Source: Bacteroidales bacterium
GTDB lineage: Bacteria; Bacteroidota; Bacteroidia; Bacteroidales; F082
Direction of reading: 5' to 3'
Assembly: GCA_024400305.1 (NCBI GenBank)
Contig: JAKSMX010000006.1
Span: forward strand, 1 to 64,000
Length of the DNA: 64,000 bases
In this document: positions 18,038-28,002 of the stretch, piece by piece
Layout of the letters: every line of letters starts with the position of its first letter
How positions within the stretch are numbered: position 1 is the first letter of the stretch
Translations under genes and position numbers: made by a program
Notes under the pieces: generated by a model
Database searches by the model: none
Seen by the model: only the letters and a program-made list of their open reading frames with translations
What the model was told of the DNA's origin: nothing

Positions 18038-20110
18038 TCAATTTTTAATTATGTCGATAATTCCTTTTGTCATTCCGAAATCGTACCTGTTGACGTTCTC
18101 GCCGCTCGCGTCGGGCCTCAAATCATCAAACGGACGGATGTCGTAATGAGCCTTCAGGTTGTTCTTGAATTTGCTCTTCTTCGCAATGTCGGCATCTATT
18201 TCCGCGGCTTCATCTTCAGTCACAGGCCTGTAGCCCATCAGCAGCTTCTCGACGTTCCAGCGGTTGTGCTCCACTTCCGCGAGAAGTCCGATTTCATCCT
18301 CCGTCAAATTCCTTAATGTCAACGACTTGTAATCAATCCCGACACTACGCAGCTTCGTCGGGATTGTCATCACATTGTAGATGTTCGACCATTTGTCGGA
18401 AACCGAACATCCATCCCATTTGTCATCAACGATGTCGTCGGGATAAAGCGAAGGCGTTCCGTCCAAATCATCGAAAACGCAATAGAGATAATTCATGCGC
18501 TTGGCCCATCTGTCCATGGTTTCGTCGAGTTCGCAGCCGTCGTTCAACATGCCGAACGGATACACATTCCTATATTTCCGGTATTTTGCATTTCCTTTTT
18601 TGATGATGTTGAGCAGCTCCGCCGAGGTGTTCTGCCGCACAAGCACCACGACTTCGTTCTTTTCGTCATTGTCATTTCCGAAGGCGGACAATCCTTTATC
18701 ATAAACAATATCAGGAAGATACAAGCCCGCGGCGAGACTTTTTGCGGTGTCGTTCATGCACGACGCAATCGTCAGAATCTCATTGTTGTCTCTCGCACAT
18801 TCCTCTATGTAAGTCCTCACCGATTCTTCAGCAACATTTCCCTTGATAAACTCAAATTCGACATCAAGAAAATCTTTTTCCGGTTTTGAAAACATCACAC
18901 GTTTCTTCCTCTTATAGGCATAGCGGCAGTTTTTGAAAAACCTGTCGCGTGCGCTCACCAAGAATTTCATTTCAATATCGGCATTTTCATCAATGAAAGT
19001 GATCTTTGTCCTTCTCCTTTTTGTGCTAAAATTCGGAAAATGGCAGACGTGAGCCGCCTCCATCCCGAGCATTATTCCCATCTGGGTCATCCCGATGACG
19101 ATGAGATGCACATGTTTGCCGGAATCCTTGTCGATTCCTTCACGGTCGAGGCTCGGATAATTTATGCCATTGATTTTGCTTTCGCAGCTGACGAACAGTT
19201 TCCGCGCCCACGTCTCATCGAAACTGAACGGATGGAAATCTATTTTCCGCTTCACCTCTTCCATTATGTCGCTCGTCTGGAAAAGCGCGAATGTCGAACG
19301 GTTGCGGAAAAACGTCACGCATGGCATCTTCCCTTCATCAGGAATCTGTTTTGCAATCACCTCCAAACTATTGACGTTCAACGTGTCGTGATCCACATCA
19401 TCGTCCTCGCCGATGAGGTAGATGCGTTTCGCCTTTGAGACTTGAATGTTTTTCAAGTCCTCGGCGGAGACACGGCTGCCGTGTACAAGCACGAGTCTGC
19501 CACGTTCCGCCTTGTCGAGGTCAGTGAACAGCAGTTCCCTCACCGCCTCCACGTCGTGAGATGTCATCAGCACGATTTTCTCTTTCCGTCTTTCGATGCC
19601 GTCGTTGACAATCTGCTTCACCAAAGCCGCCACCATGTCATTATAGCCCAAGATAACATCATGATTTTCAAACTTATACTTCACATAACCTTTCTTGAAC
19701 TTATCGACGCGCTGCTGTATGAAGTTGCCGCACATCGAAATCAGCACGCCGGCGAAGGCGACAGCTCCAGCCATGGCGGTAAACAGGAAAGCCCAATAAG
19801 GCCACCCATTGACTTTCTCATTATTGATATAAACCAATCCATCGTCCGGCAGGCAATTGTCGCCCGTTGCATCTTGGCGGAGATACATCTGATTGACTTT
19901 GGTGCAGAAATTGCCCGGATCCAAATACACTTCGAGCACATCACTTATCTTGTAACTTATATCATCACCTTGTCCCCTGAACGCCACCAACGCGATTATC
20001 AAGGAAAGAATGAAAAAAGACGCCAAAATTACGGCGAGGCAGATCAGCTGTTTGTACCACGACGACGAGATGCTCTTGTCGAAATTTCTTTTCAATGGGA
20101 TGTTCATCAT
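18038..20110 (-). CDS. Two-TM, double Rossmann (RCK/TrkA-N-like), RyR-domain membrane protein
   Basis: A 690-residue protein. Two TM helices (about 20-44 and 105-129) are separated by a loop with a Cys pair. Next is a Rossmann domain from about 150 (HDVILGYNDMVAALVKQI) and a second from about 335 (HVHLIVIGMTQMGIMLGMEA, with TKITFIDENAD as a later strand). The C-terminus from about 610 holds LAEVEHNRWNVEKLLMGYRP and AHYDIRPFDDL, which fit the RyR domain. The plan resembles CASTOR/POLLUX and other RCK-gated channels, but no selectivity filter is obvious. Its start overlaps the stop of the small RyR gene as ATGA, so translation is coupled. It is a paralogue of the first 700 residues of the protein at 32438-36358. 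Confidence 0.8.
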   Translation of the reverse strand: MMNIPLKRNFDKSISSSWYKQLICLAVILASFFILSLIIALVAFRGQGDDISYKISDVLEVYLDPGNFCTKVNQMYLRQDATGDNCLPDDGLVYINNEKVNGWPYWAFLFTAMAGAVAFAGVLISMCGNFIQQRVDKFKKGYVKYKFENHDVILGYNDMVAALVKQIVNDGIERRKEKIVLMTSHDVEAVRELLFTDLDKAERGRLVLVHGSRVSAEDLKNIQVSKAKRIYLIGEDDDVDHDTLNVNSLEVIAKQIPDEGKMPCVTFFRNRSTFALFQTSDIMEEVKRKIDFHPFSFDETWARKLFVSCESKINGINYPSLDREGIDKDSGKHVHLIVIGMTQMGIMLGMEAAHVCHFPNFSTKRRRTKITFIDENADIEMKFLVSARDRFFKNCRYAYKRKKRVMFSKPEKDFLDVEFEFIKGNVAEESVRTYIEECARDNNEILTIASCMNDTAKSLAAGLYLPDIVYDKGLSAFGNDNDEKNEVVVLVRQNTSAELLNIIKKGNAKYRKYRNVYPFGMLNDGCELDETMDRWAKRMNYLYCVFDDLDGTPSLYPDDIVDDKWDGCSVSDKWSNIYNVMTIPTKLRSVGIDYKSLTLRNLTEDEIGLLAEVEHNRWNVEKLLMGYRPVTEDEAAEIDADIAKKSKFKNNLKAHYDIRPFDDLRPDASGENVNRYDFGMTKGIIDIIKN

Positions 20111-20391
20111 TTCTCAATTTTATAGCCGAGTTTGACAATGAGTTTCAGTGTTGACATCGCGGTGTTGCGGTCGTATTCCCTTTCTGAATCAGGCAGTTGG
20201 CTGTAAGGCACGAGGCACGGGTGTGTCTTTGCCGCGTCGTCGCGTTTCTCGCCGTAGCGCCATCCGTCGTTGATACGTCCGAGCGCCCACATTTCGTGGA
20301 CGTTCTCCGCAAGTTTCTCTGTCAGTTCAAGAAGCACGCCGTTGAGTTCTACGTCGTCGGTGTTGATTGGGTTTGGGGTGTAAATTGTCAT
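20107..20391 (-). CDS. Stand-alone RyR domain protein
   Basis: A 94-residue protein that is one complete RyR domain: ELTEKLAENVHEMWALGRI, GWRYGEKRDDAAKTHPCLVPY, LPDSEREYDRNTAMSTLKLI and KLGY. This repeat is best known from ryanodine receptors; in bacteria it occurs in predicted nucleotide-signalling conflict systems, where it has been proposed as a ligand sensor. First gene of the operon to the TIR gene. A consensus promoter lies just upstream (20414-20446) and its stop overlaps the next start (ATGA). Confidence 0.9.
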   Translation of the reverse strand: MTIYTPNPINTDDVELNGVLLELTEKLAENVHEMWALGRINDGWRYGEKRDDAAKTHPCLVPYSQLPDSEREYDRNTAMSTLKLIVKLGYKIEK

Positions 20392-20413
20392 AAAAGCGCA
20401 AATTAAAAACCTG

Positions 20414-20446
20414 CAAATATAGCAATTATTTTGACATTAGTACAAA
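20414..20446 (-). promoter_or_regulatory. Consensus promoter of the RyR/TIR operon
   Basis: On the minus strand TTTG (20443-20446), a 21-base spacer and TATATTTG (20414-20421) give the best -33/-7 match in the window. The expected start of transcription is about 15 bases upstream of the ATG at 20391. The rest of the 286-base gap to rdrB shows nothing else I can name. Confidence 0.7.
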
Positions 20447-20677
20447 CTATTTTCCAGCATCCATTTCCACACAGGCATAACAATTATAGTTTTGTCGTCA
20501 ATATCAATCATTTGCTCTTTATCATTGTATGTCAGGATAATTAATTTATTTTGGTCTCAAAATAAGCCAAAATCAAAATTTCTGATTATCGGTCAATGCG
20601 CAAGCCAAAATGCGAAAAGTATAATCACACGGTTCATATAACTCTTCTTTATTTTCTCTCACCCAATTCAAATGAAT

Positions 20678-23443
20678 TCACAAATTACTCGGAAGCACAC
20701 ACCTATCATCCAATGGCTTTTCTTTTACATTGTCTTCAAACAGGTTGTTGTCACTTCGAATGCCGTAGTGTTCGACATCGCCTGAACGGAAGCACAATTG
20801 CTTACTGTTTTCCACCAAACACAAAATCCATTTCAGAATTTCATTGTCGGAATACTTTCGCTTGTTGTCTTCCGTTTTGCATTTGCGCAACGTGGCGGCC
20901 AACATGGTGTATTCCTTGACAAGGTTGGTGTAGAACACGCCCTGATCATCTGTATTGACACACACATTTAATCTCACATGGTCGGCTTCATCTTCTCTGA
21001 CGGGGAATAAGGCAAATGTTGGAATTTCCTTGAATTCGTCCAAGTTGCTAATCAGGAAGTTGGATGATGGGCAACTTTCCACAGCAATGCCTTTGTTGGC
21101 GATATGTGTTCTCATATGTAGCTGTATCTCTTTTACAAGTCTTATGCGTTCCAGCGTATATTCGTCCTGATTGAACTCGTGCTTTTCAATTATGGAAGCT
21201 CTCCGTTTCAGTTCAGTATCGAAATGGTATCTATGGTAGATTCTGTATGCAGCAGGCGGTCTGGATTCTGGACGATGTGATATAGTTACGAAATCCTCAT
21301 ATTGTTTGATATCCCTGATGCGGTATCGCTCCCACACAGTCGCTGGTTTTGCATATGAGTTTTCCGGTTTTGGACACGAATAACATTCGGGTGAATCTCC
21401 ACGTAGTTCCCATGCCTTGATATAAGGCATCAAACCTGGACAATTTTCTTGATACAGATGTTCGTACATCCGTTCAAACTCTGTCATGAGTTTTTCGTAA
21501 TATGCAGTTGACACCTTCAGTCCCCATTCGCGTATCTTATGCAACATCCAGGCAACATTGTCAATTTTGTTCTGCAAAGGCAGGGCAATGACGGGATGAC
21601 GTTGGTACCATTTTTCGACATCAATGCCCAAAGCCACACCATGACCAATTCGGTCGCCTTGTGATAATTCGAGGTACATCACCGCCTCATCAATTGCTCG
21701 CAGTCCATCAATCACCTCGTAGAAATCCTCTCCGGCGTGGTAAGTCTTGCGCAGGTCAGGTATCTTGCGAATCCATGGAACGTCCTGCTTGGCTTTTGAA
21801 GAGGCAAGGTAACGAAATGTGGGACCGAAGTTTTCGGGGCGGAAATTCACCTCGTTGCTTGCTGCGTCAATTCCGAATATCCTTCTACATACCTCTTCAT
21901 TGCGGTCGCGCATATCCTTTAGGGTTTCCGCCTGAATGCGAAAATCACGCCGCTTGGCAAACTCACGGCACATAGGAGCTTCGCCGTACTTCTTATCATC
22001 GGTGTACCAATTGGCATCTTTATTTTTGATAAAGTGAAGGACGTAGAAATACTTGTCAGTGCCGTCGCTGTACCTCAAACGACTATTTTCTGGCTCTCTT
22101 GGGGTAATTCTATCGTATCTGCTGATTCTTGATGAACGGAAAAAAGCCTTGCTGTCAGTGTCGATTACACCTTTGATAAACTTCCTCGCACTTTTGTCTG
22201 GCGTAATTCTCACCTCAAGCTGTTCAAGATGATTCTCCAAAATGTCCCCTTGAATCGCCATGTTGGTCGCCATATCCTCATATTTAGTGCCTCGAATCAA
22301 TTCCTTTTTTCTATCGTTGTAATCTTTGAAATTCTGAAAACCGGTTTTATTGTTGGATTGGACAAAGTAAAGGTTGAAATGATGCTTGACAAGCAAGTAT
22401 AAGTAATACAACACCCTAAAATATTCATCCTTTGGATGGGTGAAAATATGCTTCAGACAGCAATAATTGAAATACCGTTCTCCTGCGATATAGCAGTTTT
22501 TCTCATCAGCCAACATTGGTATGCCTTTGATAGCATAATCCACTTTAACGCTGAATGCCGAAAATTCGCTGTCATAAAGAAGAGCATCGATGGTGGATGT
22601 CATTTCATCTTCCAACAAAACCCCTGCGGAATGGAGTATGTCATAGATGTCACGAATCACGTTATCAGTCGGTTTCGTATAGGAATTGTCTTCGTTTTGT
22701 CCTTTCTGCAAGACGCAACGTCGAAACAGACATAGCCTAATATAGGCAGCCATCTTAACCCTTGTCTGTAGCGAGCTTTGGTGGTTCTCGTTAAGACTGG
22801 ATGGAGCAAGGTAAAGAGATTCCTGTTTTTCTAAAAATGCCTCGTATCTTTTTTCCTGTCCAAATGGGTGGTTCATCAGATATATCCACGAGAGATCCAC
22901 CATTGGTGACGAACCACCAAGATGGTAGTGGTTTTCAACGATTTTGTTTTGGACAATCATGTTGTTAAGCAGCGAGAAATCCGATTTCAGGATGTAGTTC
23001 CACTGGAAATTGCGTGGCTCATAATCCCCGTTGATTTTCATGTCGGCCAACAAAGCTGCGACGAAAAGATCTTCGCCGCAGTGGAACGACACCTGCTGCC
23101 ATTCGTCCATTTTCTCTATCCTGAAGTATGGCTCTCCGTTTTGCACCAGCAAATATTCCTTGCTTCTTTCCCTAACAAAATCGAACACTGACTTTTCTTC
23201 GTCTCCTGATGCTGGAATCTTATCGTTACCAACCACATAATATCTCCACGAATCCACAATTTCAGGAGAGAAATGCCGCAAATCCATGATGCCAACTTTG
23301 TCCTTGGTCTTCTCGGCTACATAGTGGGTGACTTCTTTCAATCTCCAACAAGGATGTCCATGGACATACTCAAACACCTCATCAGGACTGAAATGAAGGG
23401 CTTCTATCAAGAAGGATAATTCGGGATTTTTTGACGTTGTCAT
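20678..23443 (-). CDS. rdrB: RADAR adenosine deaminase RdrB
   Basis: A 921-residue divergent adenosine deaminase. All metal and catalytic motifs are present in order: NHYHLGGS (His172, His174), YHAGE (569-572), GDRIGHG (His601), ESCPSSN (789-795) and NTDD (Asp832, Asp833). ADA enzymes are about 350 residues; the extra insertions and the length fit RdrB of RADAR, which deaminates adenosine nucleotides/RNA during phage infection and assembles into large shells with RdrA. It follows rdrA by 6 bases, the known gene order. Base composition is AT-richer than the flanking housekeeping genes. Some four-cysteine text (CYSC, about 687-690) is lineage-specific and unexplained. Confidence 0.88.
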   Translation of the reverse strand: MTTSKNPELSFLIEALHFSPDEVFEYVHGHPCWRLKEVTHYVAEKTKDKVGIMDLRHFSPEIVDSWRYYVVGNDKIPASGDEEKSVFDFVRERSKEYLLVQNGEPYFRIEKMDEWQQVSFHCGEDLFVAALLADMKINGDYEPRNFQWNYILKSDFSLLNNMIVQNKIVENHYHLGGSSPMVDLSWIYLMNHPFGQEKRYEAFLEKQESLYLAPSSLNENHQSSLQTRVKMAAYIRLCLFRRCVLQKGQNEDNSYTKPTDNVIRDIYDILHSAGVLLEDEMTSTIDALLYDSEFSAFSVKVDYAIKGIPMLADEKNCYIAGERYFNYCCLKHIFTHPKDEYFRVLYYLYLLVKHHFNLYFVQSNNKTGFQNFKDYNDRKKELIRGTKYEDMATNMAIQGDILENHLEQLEVRITPDKSARKFIKGVIDTDSKAFFRSSRISRYDRITPREPENSRLRYSDGTDKYFYVLHFIKNKDANWYTDDKKYGEAPMCREFAKRRDFRIQAETLKDMRDRNEEVCRRIFGIDAASNEVNFRPENFGPTFRYLASSKAKQDVPWIRKIPDLRKTYHAGEDFYEVIDGLRAIDEAVMYLELSQGDRIGHGVALGIDVEKWYQRHPVIALPLQNKIDNVAWMLHKIREWGLKVSTAYYEKLMTEFERMYEHLYQENCPGLMPYIKAWELRGDSPECYSCPKPENSYAKPATVWERYRIRDIKQYEDFVTISHRPESRPPAAYRIYHRYHFDTELKRRASIIEKHEFNQDEYTLERIRLVKEIQLHMRTHIANKGIAVESCPSSNFLISNLDEFKEIPTFALFPVREDEADHVRLNVCVNTDDQGVFYTNLVKEYTMLAATLRKCKTEDNKRKYSDNEILKWILCLVENSKQLCFRSGDVEHYGIRSDNNLFEDNVKEKPLDDRCVLPSNL

Positions 23444-23449
23444 TTTGGG

Positions 23450-26400
23450 TTAAGTAAGAGAGAATGATCCATTTATGAATGCTTGTCCAGCCATATTGCA
23501 AAGCTCTTTGTATATTGAATTAATATCTATAACTGGCTTATTATCTTTATCTTTAACAGTAATATAATCCAGCATCTTTTCTGTTTCGTTCCAAAGGAGA
23601 TTGTAATACTTCGCAACGGAATCTGGTTTTCGAACCTCTTGCTGTATTTCCGCACGTATTAGCAATTCCATGATTGCATTATCCCATAGTGTTTCAACCA
23701 AATGCTTGTAAATCTCAGATACGGTTGTAAACTTGTGTAAATCCTTAATAAGATTGTTCCTATCCTTTTTGCTCCCTTCATAATTCTCCATAATTAAAGC
23801 AATTACATAATTACGATAGATTGCTTGGATGTCATCAGGACAATCTTTGTATTCCATGGAGACCGCTATTTTTTTGTATTTATAATACGATGCTTGAATA
23901 ATTTGAAGATTTTTCTTTAATACTTCTTTCGCATGTTCATCATCCACATTATTATTCAAATCTGATATAGCATCATTAAATATTGTATTTTTACAATCAT
24001 TAAATTTTTCAAGGATTTCCAAGTTATGGTTATACTCTTGTAGTAGAGTGTTGTTATCATTTGGATTAGTTACATCATTATTATTAATTTTTGCATCAGA
24101 ATAATTGCCATTATTAATGTGTGATTTTTTTGTTTTTTTTCCAGTTTTATTTGGAAAAGTCAACTTGTCCAAAATAGTCAAACACTTGTCAATATAGAAA
24201 GAAATACCACAAAATTCCTTCGATAAGCCATTCAATGAAAACATCTTTTTGCTCATCTCATTAAGAACTTTAGGATCTACCTTTGCTTTTTTATCCTGGG
24301 ATTGTTCTTCTTTACTGGATGTATTTACAACTTCGGAAGTCTGGTAGGATTTCGACAAATAAGAAAGCATCATGTCAACTGAGTAAAATGGAAGTATCGC
24401 ATTAGGAATGTGTATTTCCTCTTGTTTTTCACCAGATTCTCCATTTTCTATTTTGTTATAAAATCCCCACTTCCGAATCTCATCAATGATTTCTTTCCTA
24501 TCTTCGAGATTAACATCAAACCTGTTTAAAGTATGACATGGATTAAGCATATTGTTAAGGATGGAAAGAATATCAAAAGTGACATAATTAGCACCGTCAA
24601 CCTCTGCATTCTTGCTAAAAGTAGTGTCGTAAATATGCTCCTTCTCATACCTGTCAGGGCGTATGTCACCGTAGTACAAAACAGCAAATAACGGATAATC
24701 TTTGCCATTTATATTATTATTGTTCACTTTCACCTTATGGTAAAAAGCACGCTTTGCATCAAAAGAAGGTCCTTTTTGATTGAAGTTTTTATCCGTGATG
24801 ATTTCAAAATAGTTGGGATAATAGACATTTCCACCGATAAGTCTTTGGATAGGAATTATCGGATATTCCTTTTTGATACCATTATTGTCGGTACTATCAC
24901 TAAATTCGTACTCAACATTTTTACTCTTGAAAAACATGGTTTCAAAGAGCAATATGGAATAGTAAATCTTTATGGCATCGGTAAACTTTCTGTCTTCTCC
25001 CGACTCGAAGTAGGTCTCATACTTGTCAATCATCAGCAGCAAGTCACCGTATGAATAGTTGGACGGCTGGTTGAAGATGTCGGAAATCTTGTTGGCTTTT
25101 ACAAACTTGGGGTCGTTGGGACTGACCATTGTGTAAATGTCACGGTCAATATTGATGTTCTCGGCGTTGCGTTCGATCATGCTCAAATCCACCTGGCGCG
25201 ACATCAATCGGTTCTTGTGTCTGGTTCCAATTACATTAATGGAATTAATCAGGTGCTTGTTGATTTCCGTGATATCCGTTGGAATATTCTTGAACACCAG
25301 TTCTTCCTCCACCGACAAATGATTGGGAATCCAGATATTCATCACATAGTTTTTGAATTTTTTCAGGTTTTTTTCACAGCTATTATACGATTCTAAATCT
25401 TCAAATAGATTACCACCCTTTGAATTACCATCCTTGGGTTTAACATCTTCCAAATCCGTCAGCATATCCAGGAATTGCACCAGGTCACGCAGGTTGGTCG
25501 GGATTATCGGATGCAATGTGTTATCCGGATCTTTAGGGATGAAAAGGAGTCTGGTTTTCTCCCATATCAAAGATAGTATCTTTTTTTGGAAATCGCCTTT
25601 TGAATCATTACCATTTGAATCATCGCCTTTAGCTTCTGATTCATCCCATTTTCCACAAAAGCATTTAGTAGTAATGTTAATTCTCGCATTAAGATTATAA
25701 GAGCCACTGCATCCGTCAGAGTTTTTTGGGCAGGTGTCATTCGCATTTACGACTTTCAAGTCTGTTTCCAGCAATTGGCTGACATGCCTTTCAACGTTTA
25801 TTCTTCTTGAGGTCGGGAACAGCTTCAGCAGGTACTTTGTGGCCAAGTCTTCCACATCGATGGAGAGTGCCTGATTGCTGTCTTTCAACGTGTTCTTGAA
25901 TGCAGAACTGTATTTCTCCCGCATTTCGTTGGCCAATTGTCCCAAATTGGCAGAAATCAAAACGATAAGATTGTCTATTTCCAAATATTTTCGCAACTGC
26001 TCAAGCATATCAGGGGCATACGACACTGACATGTCGAGGTCGTCAATCAGAAGAACGAGTTTTGAATTGTCTTTGCCATAGCCCGTTAATTTTAGATATT
26101 CATCGACAAGTTGTTTTATTTTATCACTTAAATCCTCGGCATCGCTTTTTCTGTTCAACGTTTCCAAGGTATGGGATGATAGTTCCAAATTGATGGAACT
26201 CAACGATTTGAATACTTTCTCAAATTGACTCAGAAGATTTTCTCGTCCGAAAGTGTCAGCTCCGCTCATCCTCATTTTTGCTTCAGAGAACATGTTGGTG
26301 ATTACCGTCAGCAAGATGTTGTCGTTGTTGTTAAAATGGCTGGGATCCACTATTGGAAGACAACAGAACTTGACCTTTGGGACTTTTGAGTCAGTTGTTT

Positions 26401-26674
26401 GATATTCTTCTGAAGACAAATGTTTAGCTAAAGATCTCATCACGGATGTCTTTCCACAGCCACGCTGTCCTATAAACAGTATGCGATTGTTGCAGCCATA
26501 TTGTTTGATGGTAGTTTTATTCTTTTCGTCATTTTGAAATCTAACGATTTCGTTAATCAAAACATTGGCTTTCTCGTATTCATCCTTAAAATAAGGATTT
26601 TTGTTCGATTTGCAATCCTCAATGTAAATTTCTTGAGATTTGCTTTTGTCGTAAGTTAATGTATAATTGCTCAT
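23450..26674 (-). CDS. rdrA: RADAR ATPase RdrA
   Basis: A 1074-residue P-loop ATPase. Walker A is GQRGCGKTS (69-77) and Walker B LVLLIDDLD (206-214), followed by DMS, which suits KAP/STAND-like NTPases. The rest is a long helical region with low-complexity Asn/Lys/Ser inserts (for example around 335-360 and 835-870). RdrA forms a heptameric ring that docks on RdrB in characterised systems. The assignment rests on the pairing with rdrB, gene order, size and the P-loop near the N-terminus. The coding region is strongly AT-rich. I see no SLATT or Csx27-like accessory gene beside it. A TAAATTTG box lies about 110 bases upstream. Confidence 0.85.
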   Translation of the reverse strand: MSNYTLTYDKSKSQEIYIEDCKSNKNPYFKDEYEKANVLINEIVRFQNDEKNKTTIKQYGCNNRILFIGQRGCGKTSVMRSLAKHLSSEEYQTTDSKVPKVKFCCLPIVDPSHFNNNDNILLTVITNMFSEAKMRMSGADTFGRENLLSQFEKVFKSLSSINLELSSHTLETLNRKSDAEDLSDKIKQLVDEYLKLTGYGKDNSKLVLLIDDLDMSVSYAPDMLEQLRKYLEIDNLIVLISANLGQLANEMREKYSSAFKNTLKDSNQALSIDVEDLATKYLLKLFPTSRRINVERHVSQLLETDLKVVNANDTCPKNSDGCSGSYNLNARINITTKCFCGKWDESEAKGDDSNGNDSKGDFQKKILSLIWEKTRLLFIPKDPDNTLHPIIPTNLRDLVQFLDMLTDLEDVKPKDGNSKGGNLFEDLESYNSCEKNLKKFKNYVMNIWIPNHLSVEEELVFKNIPTDITEINKHLINSINVIGTRHKNRLMSRQVDLSMIERNAENINIDRDIYTMVSPNDPKFVKANKISDIFNQPSNYSYGDLLLMIDKYETYFESGEDRKFTDAIKIYYSILLFETMFFKSKNVEYEFSDSTDNNGIKKEYPIIPIQRLIGGNVYYPNYFEIITDKNFNQKGPSFDAKRAFYHKVKVNNNNINGKDYPLFAVLYYGDIRPDRYEKEHIYDTTFSKNAEVDGANYVTFDILSILNNMLNPCHTLNRFDVNLEDRKEIIDEIRKWGFYNKIENGESGEKQEEIHIPNAILPFYSVDMMLSYLSKSYQTSEVVNTSSKEEQSQDKKAKVDPKVLNEMSKKMFSLNGLSKEFCGISFYIDKCLTILDKLTFPNKTGKKTKKSHINNGNYSDAKINNNDVTNPNDNNTLLQEYNHNLEILEKFNDCKNTIFNDAISDLNNNVDDEHAKEVLKKNLQIIQASYYKYKKIAVSMEYKDCPDDIQAIYRNYVIALIMENYEGSKKDRNNLIKDLHKFTTVSEIYKHLVETLWDNAIMELLIRAEIQQEVRKPDSVAKYYNLLWNETEKMLDYITVKDKDNKPVIDINSIYKELCNMAGQAFINGSFSLT

Positions 26675-26783
26675 TGTTTATAGCTTAATATAAATTCTCC
26701 AATTATATTCGTCCCATCAGCCGAAACCATTAAACTGACTTGGCGAAAATTCCGCCCCACTCGGCGGCACATTTTTCAAACTG

Positions 26784-26791
26784 CAAATTTA
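26784..26791 (-). promoter_or_regulatory. Possible -7 box of the RADAR operon
   Basis: TAAATTTG followed by CAG on the minus strand, an exact TAnnTTTG match. No -33 TTTG at the expected distance. Confidence 0.4.
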
Positions 26792-27006
26792 GAAAAATTC
26801 CTTCATATCCGGCACTTCGTACGGATTTTTTTAAACCATCCGCATCATGTTTACAATCAATCATTTACACTCCAACTTCACGCCGCATTCCGCATAATCG
26901 CGGAAGCAGCCAAGATGTCATTTTAGTTCTTGCAAAAATCATCAAGAAAAATCGCTGACACATCAAAAAAATTTCTCTTCAAGGGACAATCTACGCGTAA
27001 ATATTT

Positions 27007-27014
27007 TATTTTTG
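27007..27014 (+). promoter_or_regulatory. -7 box of the M48/zinc-ribbon operon
   Basis: TATTTTTG followed by CAG, 27 bases before the chosen start at 27042. Confidence 0.55.
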
Positions 27015-27041
27015 CAGCTTGAAAATAAAAATAGATTTCAC

Positions 27042-27920
27042 ATGTCACCTTCAGAATTCATACATCCGGAAGACGCCGCAGCACTGAAGCAATTGGAAAG
27101 TATTCCGGGATTCCCGTCGTTTATCAAAAGCATTCTTGCCTTGGGACTGGAAAAACTGCAGTACGGAATCAACATGGCTTCATCCGTCAGGTTGTCCAAG
27201 ACACAACTGCCTGAAGTTTACAAGCATCTGCCTCCCATTTGCAAAAAATTAGGAATCGCCGAGCCGGAGTTTTATTTGGTGATGGACCCCATGCCCAATG
27301 CGTGGACTTTCGGCGACACGAAGATATTCATCACTGTCACAAGCGGACTTCTGTCGATGATGAATGACGAAGAGTTGGATGCGGTAATCGCCCACGAATG
27401 CGGGCACATCCTGTGCCACCACGTACTGTATCATTCCGTAGCCCGCTATATTTTATCCGGTATTGATTCCTTGGGCATCCTGGGGAAACTGACCATTCCC
27501 ATCCAACTCGGATTTCTATACTGGCAGCGCAAGAGCGAGCTCTCCTGCGACCGGGCGGGAGCAATTGTCACATCACCGGAAGTGGTCAGCCGGACGATGG
27601 CCAGATTATCAGCCGGGCCGAGAGATTTGACAGAAAGGTTGAATCTGGAAGAATGGGCGGCACAGGCGGAGAAATACGATGAGATTTGGAACAGCAACAG
27701 CTGGAACAAGGCCCTTCAGGTTTATGCCATCGCAGGACAAAATCATCCTTTCGCGGCAGTCCGCGTCAGGGAGATTCTGAAATGGGAGAAGACCGAAGAA
27801 TATCGTCGTCTCAAGACCGGACTCCTGACATCCGGTTCGGAAGCGCGTTGTCCCAATTGTCGTAAATCAGTGGGTGCAAATTGGGATTTCTGCCAATATT
27901 GCGGACATAAATTAAAATAA
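27042..27920 (+). CDS. M48-family zinc metallopeptidase with C-terminal zinc ribbon
   Basis: A 292-residue protein. HECGH (118-122, in AVIAHECGHILCHH) is the zinc-binding HExxH, and the downstream Glu in KSELSCDRAG is the third ligand, both as in M48 (HtpX/Ste24-like) peptidases. Two moderately hydrophobic stretches (ARYILSGIDSLGILGKLTIP) may touch the membrane. The end has a rubredoxin-type zinc ribbon, CPNC...CQYCG. The ATG at 27042 is preferred over an in-frame codon at 27012, which lies in the promoter. It is followed 82 bases later by another zinc-ribbon gene. A paralogue without the ribbon is encoded at 52414-53280. Confidence 0.85.
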   Translation: MSPSEFIHPEDAAALKQLESIPGFPSFIKSILALGLEKLQYGINMASSVRLSKTQLPEVYKHLPPICKKLGIAEPEFYLVMDPMPNAWTFGDTKIFITVTSGLLSMMNDEELDAVIAHECGHILCHHVLYHSVARYILSGIDSLGILGKLTIPIQLGFLYWQRKSELSCDRAGAIVTSPEVVSRTMARLSAGPRDLTERLNLEEWAAQAEKYDEIWNSNSWNKALQVYAIAGQNHPFAAVRVREILKWEKTEEYRRLKTGLLTSGSEARCPNCRKSVGANWDFCQYCGHKLK

Positions 27921-28002
27921 ATCATAAATTTTCACCAAACAGAAACGGCGGAGCTATACCTCATTCCGTCTATCTTTATAACAAATTTCAAAATCAGATA
28001 AT

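Larger units (their letters stand above)
26675..27041. other. Divergent intergenic region between rdrA and the M48 gene
   Basis: A 367-base gap without a believable gene. It holds two divergent -7 boxes: TAAATTTG on the minus strand at 26784-26791 for rdrA, giving a leader of about 100 bases, and TATTTTTG on the plus strand at 27007-27014 for the M48 gene. Within the rdrA leader, GGCGG and CCGCC repeats (GTGCCGCCGAGTGGGGCGG) could form a hairpin. Confidence 0.5.

Noticed and set aside
26740..26958. 72-codon plus-strand frame between rdrA and the M48 gene
   Set aside because: It runs through the divergent promoters, has no ribosome-binding site and no recognisable domain.
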